From DATBDM01 sp036269915 (GTDB lineage Bacteria; Actinomycetota; Thermoleophilia; Solirubrobacterales; Solirubrobacteraceae): a stretch of DNA of 13,169 nucleotides. The stretch lies in assembly GCA_036269915.1 (NCBI GenBank), contig DATBDM010000309.1, positions 1-13,169 of the forward strand, in the 5' to 3' direction. The notes beneath the pieces are model-generated. The model searched no databases. It was not told the DNA's origin and saw only the letters and a list, made by a program, of their open reading frames with translations. The first letter of the stretch is position 1; every line of letters begins with the position of its first letter. Shown in pieces: positions 6,285 through 11,264 of the stretch. The translations under genes and the position numbers were made by a program.

Positions 6285-7160
6285 ATGGCCAGAACCCGAA
6301 AGCTTGCAGACGCCGACGTCTTCCCTATCGGCCTTGGCGGCATGCCGATGTCGCTCGAGGGCCGTCCCGAGGAGGCACAGTCGATCCGCACGATCCACGC
6401 CGCCCTCGACGCCGGCGTGAACCTCATCGACACCGCCGACGCCTACTCCAAGGACCACACCGACATCGGGCACAACGAGCGCCTGATCGCGAAGGCCCTG
6501 CGCGGCCGGCGCGACGGCGTGCTCGTCGCCACCAAGGGCGGGCACCTGCGCGACGGTCAGGACTGGCCGCTCGACGGCTCCCCGAAGCACCTCAGGGAGG
6601 CGTGCGAGGCCTCGCTGAAGGCGCTCGAGACCGACCGCATCGATCTGTACCAGTATCACCGCCCCGACCCCGAGGTGCCCTACGCGGACTCGATCGGCGC
6701 GCTCAAGGAGCTCCAGGACGAGGGCAAGGTCCGGTGGATCGGCGTCTCCAACGCCGACACCGAGCAGATCGATCAGGCACGCTCGATCGTCGAGCTCGCC
6801 TCGGTCCAGAACCAGCTCTCGCTCGAGTACCCCTCGCCGGTGACCAAGGGCGAGGTCGCGCTGTGCGAGCAGCACGGGATCGCGTTCCTGCCCTGGTCGC
6901 CGCTCGGCGGCATCTCGAACGCGTCAGACGCCGCGGGCAACCACAACCCGGTCAAGGACGCCGCGGAGGCGCACGGCGTCTCGCCGCAGCAGGTCGCGCT
7001 GGCCTGGCTGCTCGCGCTCAGCCCGGTGATGATCCCGATCCCGGGCGCGAGCCGCCCGGAGACGATCACCGACTCGCTCGCGGCGGTCGATCTCGAGCTC
7101 TCCCAGGAGGAGCTCGACGCCATCTCCGAGGCCGCCGGCCTCGCCCCGCAGCGCGCGTAG
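6285..7160 (+). CDS. Aldo/keto reductase
   Basis: A 291-residue NADPH-dependent oxidoreductase of the AKR superfamily, a single TIM barrel of normal or slightly short length. The catalytic tetrad is visible: Asp49 and Tyr54 in LIDTADAYS, Lys84 in VATKGG, and His125 in YQYHRPDP. The strands RWIGVSN (about 150-156) and VQNQLSLEY are in their family positions, and PIPGASRPE (about 251-259) is the cofactor phosphate-binding loop. The likely role is reduction of reactive aldehydes or ketones; the natural substrate is unknown. The start at 6285 is preferred over an in-frame ATG at 6150 because the added 45 residues would translate the palindromes and promoter. It may be read alone from the promoter at 6251; a hairpin separates it from ku. 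Confidence 0.95.
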   Translation: MARTRKLADADVFPIGLGGMPMSLEGRPEEAQSIRTIHAALDAGVNLIDTADAYSKDHTDIGHNERLIAKALRGRRDGVLVATKGGHLRDGQDWPLDGSPKHLREACEASLKALETDRIDLYQYHRPDPEVPYADSIGALKELQDEGKVRWIGVSNADTEQIDQARSIVELASVQNQLSLEYPSPVTKGEVALCEQHGIAFLPWSPLGGISNASDAAGNHNPVKDAAEAHGVSPQQVALAWLLALSPVMIPIPGASRPETITDSLAAVDLELSQEELDAISEAAGLAPQRA

Positions 7161-7180
7161 CGAACCCGTCGGGCCGCAAT

Positions 7181-7213
7181 CCGGCGTGCGTGCGTTGATC
7201 GCACGTACGCCGG
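7181..7213. promoter_or_regulatory. 14-bp-arm hairpin between the reductase gene and ku
   Basis: CCGGCGTGCGTGCG (7181-7194) pairs with CGCACGTACGCCGG (7200-7213) across a five-base loop, with a single G-T pair. It starts 20 bases after the reductase stop and ends 17 bases before the ku ATG. No T-run follows, so it could be a weak terminator or an operator. It overlaps the predicted -35 and reaches the -10 of ku. Confidence 0.6.
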
Positions 7214-7218
7214 GGTAC
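7194..7218 (+). promoter_or_regulatory. Predicted SigB/SigF-type promoter of ku
   Basis: GTTG (7194-7197), 15 bases, GGGTAC (7213-7218), then 12 bases to the ATG at 7231. It matches the spacing seen at the reductase and STAS promoters, with one change in the -35. The right arm of the hairpin at 7181-7213 fills the spacer, so a repressor binding the palindrome would block it. Confidence 0.5.
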
Positions 7219-7230
7219 GACAATGCGTCT

Positions 7231-8106
7231 ATGCCCCGATCGATCTGGAGCGGCGCGATCTCCTTCGGACTGGTGAACGTGCCGGTCAAGCTGTACTCGG
7301 CCGTCTCGCGAAAAACCGTCCGCTTCCACCAGCTCAACGGCAAGACCGGAACGCGCATCCAGCAGAAGCGCGTGGATCCGAGCACCGGCGACGAGGTCTC
7401 ATTCGAGGACATCGTCAAGGGCTACGAGCTGACGAAGGAGTCCTACGTCGTCGTCACGCCCGACGAGCTCGACGCGCTCGACCCCGAGCGCACGCGGACG
7501 ATCGACATCGAGGACTTCGTCGACCAGGCCGAGATCGACCCGGTCTACTACGACCACCCGTACTACCTCGCGCCCGACAAGGGCGCGGGCAAGGCCTACC
7601 GCCTGCTGCTCGACGCGATGCGCGAGTCGGAGAAGGTCGCGATCGCGCGCGTCGTGCTGCGCTCCAAGGAGCAGCTCGTTGCCATCCGCCCGGCCGGCAA
7701 CGCGCTGATGATGGAGACGATGGTCTTCCACGACGAGGTCGTCGCCCCCGACACGATCGAGGAGCTCCCCGAGGAGGCCGACGCCAAGACCTCGGACCGC
7801 GAGCTCAAGATGGCCCAGCAGCTGATCGACTCGCTCTCCTCGGAGTTCGAGCCCGAGCGCTACCACGACGAGTACCGCGAGAAGGTGCTCGACCTGATCG
7901 AGCGCAAGGCCCAGGGCGAGGAGATCGCGACGCAACCCGAGGCGCCGGAGCCCGCGCGCGTCCCGGACCTGATGGCCGCGCTCGAGGCGAGCCTCGCAGC
8001 GGTCAAGGACGACGGCGCCGGAGACAAGAAGAAGACGGAGTCCTCGCCGAAGTCCTCCTCGGGCGGCGGCGCCAAGAAGAAGAAGGCGACGGCCTCGAAG
8101 TCCTAG
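7231..8106 (+). CDS. ku: Ku, DNA end-binding protein of bacterial non-homologous end joining
   Basis: A 291-residue bacterial Ku. The N-terminus PRSIWSGAISFGLVNVPVKLY is the family signature. RIQQKRVDP, EDIVKGYE and EIDPVYYDHPYYLAPDKGAGKAYRLL belong to the beta-barrel and bridge that encircle DNA as a homodimer. The last 30 or so residues form a Lys/Ser/Gly-rich tail (DKKK, AKKKKATASK); in other actinobacterial Ku proteins such basic tails add DNA contacts. Ku binds broken ends and recruits LigD, encoded 1.3 kb upstream. The start at 7231 is chosen because the signature begins at residue 2; an upstream in-frame ATG at 7186 lies inside the hairpin. The ribosome-binding site is weak. The stop is three bases from the convergent ATPase gene. 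Confidence 0.97.
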   Translation: MPRSIWSGAISFGLVNVPVKLYSAVSRKTVRFHQLNGKTGTRIQQKRVDPSTGDEVSFEDIVKGYELTKESYVVVTPDELDALDPERTRTIDIEDFVDQAEIDPVYYDHPYYLAPDKGAGKAYRLLLDAMRESEKVAIARVVLRSKEQLVAIRPAGNALMMETMVFHDEVVAPDTIEELPEEADAKTSDRELKMAQQLIDSLSSEFEPERYHDEYREKVLDLIERKAQGEEIATQPEAPEPARVPDLMAALEASLAAVKDDGAGDKKKTESSPKSSSGGGAKKKKATASKS

Positions 8107-8109
8107 TCG

Positions 8110-8499
8110 TCAGCGGTCGATCTCGAACCAGATCAGGGTTCCGGGATCGGCCGGCTCGACGCCCCAGCGATCCGCAAGCTGCTCGACCAGGTAGAGCCCC
8201 CAGCCGGAGGCGCGGGTGGGATCGGGCTCCGGCGGGCCCGGCTCGAACCCGCTGCCGCCGTCGGCGATCTCGACGCGCAGGCGGCCGTCGCCGGTGTCGA
8301 TGAGCATGTTGATCGGCGCCCCGGCGGCGATGCCGGCGTGCCGCACCGCGTTGGTGACGAGCTCGGAGACGAGCAGCTGCACGTCGCGCATGCGTGCCGC
8401 GGACAGCTCCCCGTCCACGGCGACGAGCGCACGTCGCGCCTCGGCGGCCGCGTAGATGCTGCTGGCGAGCTCGAGCTCGAGGCTCACCCGTGCTGGCAT
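8110..8499 (-). CDS. RsbW-like ATP-binding regulator (GHKL/HATPase_c_2)
   Basis: A 129-residue protein that is essentially only the GHKL fold: N box LLVSELVTNAVRHAG (Glu46, Asn50), G1 DGGSGF (80-85) and G2 GWGLYLV (99-105). The wording SELVTNAVRHA and GWGLYLVEQLADRWGV is that of the abundant short ATP-binding regulators of actinobacteria, related to RsbW but mostly of unknown partner. Unlike the kinase at 3534-4031 it has no adjacent STAS gene, so its target is not evident. It could be an anti-sigma factor for one of the two sigma factors here, or act elsewhere. The ATG at 8499 is directly preceded by a perfect inverted repeat (8501-8522) with AGGTG in its loop, which is the only ribosome-binding-site candidate. 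Confidence 0.88.
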   Translation of the reverse strand: MPARVSLELELASSIYAAAEARRALVAVDGELSAARMRDVQLLVSELVTNAVRHAGIAAGAPINMLIDTGDGRLRVEIADGGSGFEPGPPEPDPTRASGWGLYLVEQLADRWGVEPADPGTLIWFEIDR

Positions 8500-8500
8500 G

Positions 8501-8522
8501 TCTGGTCGAACACCTGACCAGA
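8501..8522 (-). promoter_or_regulatory. Inverted repeat abutting the start of the RsbW-like ATPase gene
   Basis: TCTGGTC (8501-8507) and GACCAGA (8516-8522) are perfect complements separated by eight bases. The repeat ends one base from the start codon. In RNA it would form a hairpin with the AGGTG ribosome-binding candidate in its loop; in DNA it is a typical size for a repressor operator. Confidence 0.5.
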
Positions 8523-8601
8523 GGGTTGTCCACAGCGCCTGACCCCAAACTCCCCGTACTCCCCGGTGTCCGATGATCGCCGTCAGGGGAGACTCGGCCG
8601 C

Positions 8602-9666
8602 ATGCCTCGCCTGCGCCGGTCAGACTGCTCGGGGCCGGGCATCACGCGCCGGCGCCACGGTCGCGGCTTCACCTACCTCGACGAGCACGGCGACCGGATC
8701 GACGATCCGGACGAGCTGGGCCGCATCGGCGAGCTCGGCATCCCGCCCGCCTGGAAGGACGTCTGGGTCTGCTCGTCCGATCGCGGGCACCTGCAGGCGA
8801 CGGGTGTCGACGCGGCCGGCCGCAAGCAGTACCTGTACCACCCGGAATGGCGCCGCCGGCGCGACATGGAGAAGTTCCGCGACATGATCGCCTTCGCGCA
8901 CGACCTTCCCACGCTGCGCGAGCGCGTGGCCGCCGATCTCGCCGGCGGCGACGAACCCACCCGTGAGCGGGTGCTGGCCTGCGCGGTGCGGCTGCTCGAT
9001 CGTGGCTTCTTCCGCATCGGCACCGAGGAGTACTCGGTCCAGAACGAGACCTACGGCCTGGCGACGATGCACAAGCGCCACGTCTCGCTCGAGGACGGCG
9101 ACACGATGGTCTTCGACTACACGGCCAAGAGCGGCAAGCGGCGCATCCAGGCCGTCGTGGACCCCCAGGCCGCCGCGCTCGTCGAGCGCCTCAAGCGCCG
9201 CCGCGGCGGCTCGCCCGAGCTGCTCGCCTACAAGCAGGCGCGGCGCTGGCGCGACGTCAAGTCCGACGAGATCAACGCCTACCTCAAGGAGGCGACGGGC
9301 GGTGAGCACTCGGCCAAGGACTTCCGCACGTGGAACGCGACGGTGCTCGCCGCGATGGCGCTCGCCGTCTCCGGCGAGGTGGCGGGCACGAAGACCGGGC
9401 GCAAGCGGGCGATCACGCGCGCGGTCGACGAGGTCGCCCACTACCTCGGCAACACCCCGGCGGTCTGCCGCGCGTCCTACATCGATCCGCGCGTGTTCGA
9501 CGCCTATCGCGGAGGGCTGATCATCCGCCCGGCGATGGAGGAGGCCGCCGACACCGGCATCGGCGAGCTCCCCAACCACCATGCCGCGGTCGAGGCCGCG
9601 GTGCTCGACCTGCTCGACGAGCGCGAGGGCGGGCGCGCACCCGGCGTCGAGCGGATCGCCGCCTGA
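8602..9666 (+). CDS. DNA topoisomerase IB (poxvirus-type)
   Basis: A 354-residue type IB topoisomerase, which relaxes supercoils through a 3'-phosphotyrosyl bond. The N-terminal domain shows GFTYLDEHGDRI and IPPAWKDVWV, a pattern shared by bacterial homologues. The catalytic domain has FFRIGTEEY (Arg138), the beta-hairpin lysine in TAKSGKRR (Lys176), KDFRTWNATV (Arg242) and the nucleophile region CRASYIDPRV with Tyr293. All key residues appear present and the length is normal. The start at 8602 is preferred because AGGGGAG lies ten bases upstream; a GTG at 8566 would add 12 residues without a good ribosome-binding site. Such enzymes are scattered among bacteria and are not essential. Here it sits beside ku and ligD, suggesting a DNA-damage setting, which is inference. 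Convergent with the Pro-rich ORF at a four-base gap. Confidence 0.95.
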   Translation: MPRLRRSDCSGPGITRRRHGRGFTYLDEHGDRIDDPDELGRIGELGIPPAWKDVWVCSSDRGHLQATGVDAAGRKQYLYHPEWRRRRDMEKFRDMIAFAHDLPTLRERVAADLAGGDEPTRERVLACAVRLLDRGFFRIGTEEYSVQNETYGLATMHKRHVSLEDGDTMVFDYTAKSGKRRIQAVVDPQAAALVERLKRRRGGSPELLAYKQARRWRDVKSDEINAYLKEATGGEHSAKDFRTWNATVLAAMALAVSGEVAGTKTGRKRAITRAVDEVAHYLGNTPAVCRASYIDPRVFDAYRGGLIIRPAMEEAADTGIGELPNHHAAVEAAVLDLLDEREGGRAPGVERIAA

Positions 9667-9670
9667 GCGG

Positions 9671-9856
9671 CTACTCCTGCGACGGCTCGGGGTCCGGCTC
9701 GGTCGGGGCGTCGGGCCCCACCGGCTGGGAGGGCTGGGGATCGTCGGGCCCCGGCGTCGTCGGCGGCTCGGACGGCGCGGCCGGGACCGTCGGGGTCTCG
9801 GGCACGACCGGCTGGACCGGGTCGGCGGGCGTGGTGGGGATCTCGAGGGTCGCCAT
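9671..9856 (-). CDS. Small Pro-rich acidic protein, unknown
   Basis: A 61-residue open frame made almost entirely of Pro, Thr, Glu, Asp, Val, Ala and Ser, without a signal peptide or membrane segment, so probably disordered. I do not recognise it. Support for it being real: almost every third codon position is G or C (one GAT is the only exception I found), it starts 17 bases after the sigma gene on the same strand, and its ATG has GGGTAG exactly nine bases upstream like four other genes here. Against: low-complexity GC-rich DNA easily leaves such frames open, and a Gly/Ser-rich frame exists on the opposite strand. If made, it could be transcribed together with the sigma gene or from its own promoter. 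Confidence 0.5.
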   Translation of the reverse strand: MATLEIPTTPADPVQPVVPETPTVPAAPSEPPTTPGPDDPQPSQPVGPDAPTEPDPEPSQE

Positions 9857-9865
9857 GCGCAGGGC

Positions 9866-9871
9866 CTACCC
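9866..9871 (-). promoter_or_regulatory. GGGTAG element before the Pro-rich ORF
   Basis: Minus-strand GGGTAG, nine bases from the ATG at 9856, between that ORF and the sigma gene stop. The -35 position (GGCT) does not match GTTT, so the call rests on the shared hexamer and spacing. Confidence 0.4.
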
Positions 9872-9873
9872 GA

Positions 9874-10701
9874 TCAGTCGACCTTCAGCCCGGACCCGTA
9901 CGCGTACAGGCGCTCGAGCGAAGAGCGGATGATCCGTGACACGTGCATCTGCGAGCAGCCGACGCGCTCGGCGATCTCCGACTGCAGCAGGTCCTCCTTG
10001 AAGCGCAGGCGCAGGATCTCGCGCGCCCGGTCGTCGAGGATGCCGGCGAGGTACTCGATCGTCACGCCGGCCTCGACGCGGTCGTACTCGACGTCGTCGG
10101 CGCCGATCAGGTCGCCGGCGCTTGCCGAGCCCTCCTCCTCGTCGTGGACGGGGGCGTCGAGCGAGCGCACGGAGCGCCCCTCGGTGGCCTGCAGCGCCTC
10201 GACGACGTCCTCCGGCGCGCGTCCGAGGCGCTCGGCCAGGTCGGCGACGGTCGGGGAGCGGCCGAGCTCGGCCCAGAGCTTCTCGCGCGCGGCCTCGACC
10301 GCGAGGCAGAGCTCCTGGAGGTCGCGGGCGGGGCGCACGTCCCAGGTGGCGTCGCGGAAGTAGCGGCGCAGCTCGCCGAGGATCGTGGGCACGGCGTAGG
10401 AGGAGAAGGCGAGGCCGCGCCCGGGATCCCAGCGGTCGACCGCCTTCACGAGGCCGACGGAGGCGACCTGGACGAGGTCGTCGAGCGGCTCGGAGGCGCG
10501 CCGGTAGCGCAGCGCGAGGCTGCGGGCGAGCGGCATGTAGCGTTCGATCAGGACCTCGCGGGCATGCGCGTCACCCGTGCGATGCCGCTGCATCAGGAGC
10601 TGGTCCTCGCGCTGCCGCTTGGCCCGGTCCTGGGGGGCGCCCTCGCGGGGAGAGGAGCGGACGGCCGCCGTGGGGACGGCGGCAGGAGCGGAATTCGTCA
10701 C
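9874..10701 (-). CDS. SigB/SigF-type (group 3) alternative sigma factor
   Basis: A 275-residue sigma factor of the SigB/SigF/SigG group, lacking regions 1.1 and 1.2 of primary sigmas. A variable, Ala/Arg-rich start (1-30) is followed by region 2 (about 45-120, LDDLVQVASVGLVKAVDRWDP and LAFSSYAVPTILGELRRYFRD), region 3 (about 125-180, LGRSPTVADLAERLG) and region 4 (about 210-265, QSEIAERVGCSQMHVSRI). The wording AVPTILGELRRYFRD is diagnostic of this group, whose members read GTTT...GGGTAT promoters and are held by RsbW-type kinases. The GTG at 10701 has AGGGAAA and also GGGTAG exactly nine bases upstream, suggesting self-activation. It is the natural client of the STAS/RsbW pair at 3534-4399, though not in the same operon. 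The Pro-rich ORF follows after 17 bases. Confidence 0.95.
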   Translation of the reverse strand: MTNSAPAAVPTAAVRSSPREGAPQDRAKRQREDQLLMQRHRTGDAHAREVLIERYMPLARSLALRYRRASEPLDDLVQVASVGLVKAVDRWDPGRGLAFSSYAVPTILGELRRYFRDATWDVRPARDLQELCLAVEAAREKLWAELGRSPTVADLAERLGRAPEDVVEALQATEGRSVRSLDAPVHDEEEGSASAGDLIGADDVEYDRVEAGVTIEYLAGILDDRAREILRLRFKEDLLQSEIAERVGCSQMHVSRIIRSSLERLYAYGSGLKVD

Positions 10702-10710
10702 GATCTTTCC

Positions 10711-10716
10711 CTACCC
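10711..10716 (-). promoter_or_regulatory. GGGTAG element of the SigB/SigF-type sigma gene
   Basis: Minus-strand GGGTAG nine bases from the GTG at 10701. Fifteen bases further up is TTGA (10735-10732), not GTTT. The position suits autoregulation by the encoded sigma factor; the AGGGA next to it may also serve in ribosome binding. Confidence 0.5.
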
Positions 10717-10775
10717 CAGCGCAACGCGTTCTCAAGGGCGTTGCACCGGCAGCCTGTCCGAGATCGAACCCCAGG

Positions 10776-11207
10776 TCAGGATTCCGCCATCTTGCGCAGC
10801 CTGCGCAGCGATTCCTTGTTGCGCGCGCGGATCAGCGCTCCCGCGCCGGGAAGTCGCATCAGCGGCGCCAGGACGCCGCCGGTGGCGAGCTCCTCCATCT
10901 CGACCCGCGAGCCGTCGCCCTCCGGCTCGATCGCGACCACGACGCGCGCGATCAGCAGCGGGCGCACGCGCGCCTCGAGCTCCAGGCGCCGCGGCGGATC
11001 GGAGCGCAGCACGGTGGTCGTGTCGGCGATCACGAGCGGCGGGATCCCCTGGGTGTGCCGGAAGGTGGCACCGACGGCGGGCCAGTGCAAGTCCGCCTCG
11101 TGGACGCCTTGGGCGCCGGTCACCCAGAAGCCGTAGGCGCGCGCCTCCGACAGGACCTCCCACGTCCGCTGGGGCGGTGCGTCGAAGTGCGTGCTCACGG
11201 TCGGCAT
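10776..11207 (-). CDS. SRPBCC (START-like) domain protein
   Basis: A 143-residue protein with the pattern of the SRPBCC/polyketide cyclase-like fold. It begins with a short strand and helix, STHFDAPPQRTWEVLSEARAYGFWVTG, passes through central strands including TTTVLRSDPPRRLELEARVRP and VVVAIEPEGDGSRVEMEE, and ends in a long C-terminal helix (about 120-143) that normally lids the hydrophobic cavity. Such proteins bind lipids or other hydrophobic ligands, and some are enzymes; the ligand here is unknown. No catalytic motif can be named. The ATG at 11207 has GGGTAG nine bases upstream and no clear ribosome-binding site. It faces away from the FAD oxidoreductase gene with a symmetric GGGTAG arrangement, suggesting the two are co-regulated and possibly act on related hydrophobic compounds (inference). 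Confidence 0.85.
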   Translation of the reverse strand: MPTVSTHFDAPPQRTWEVLSEARAYGFWVTGAQGVHEADLHWPAVGATFRHTQGIPPLVIADTTTVLRSDPPRRLELEARVRPLLIARVVVAIEPEGDGSRVEMEELATGGVLAPLMRLPGAGALIRARNKESLRRLRKMAES

Positions 11208-11216
11208 GGTCAGGCG

Positions 11217-11222
11217 CTACCC
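11217..11222 (-). promoter_or_regulatory. GGGTAG element of the SRPBCC gene
   Basis: Minus-strand GGGTAG nine bases before the ATG at 11207. Together with the plus-strand copy at 11250-11255 it forms an inverted pair (CTACCCG ... CGGGTAG) separated by about 25 bases, each nine bases from its own gene. Confidence 0.5.
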
Positions 11223-11249
11223 GTCGAGGGGTGCCCGGATGCGCGTGCC

Positions 11250-11255
11250 GGGTAG
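11250..11255 (+). promoter_or_regulatory. GGGTAG element of the FAD oxidoreductase gene
   Basis: Plus-strand GGGTAG nine bases before the GTG at 11265, mirror image of the element serving the SRPBCC gene. No GTTT is found at the expected -35; GTGC (11231-11234) occupies that place. Confidence 0.5.
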
Positions 11256-11264
11256 AGGCTGGTC

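Noticed and set aside
8529..8556. Possible relation of CTGACCCCA near 8539 to the GGGGTCTGACCCC palindromes and the insertion-sequence-like end
   Set aside because: Only a nine-base match without the palindrome; too short in GC-rich DNA.
10741..10778. tRNA-like GGTTCGATC on the minus strand
   Set aside because: The flanks do not form a T-stem, and no acceptor, anticodon or D arm is found.
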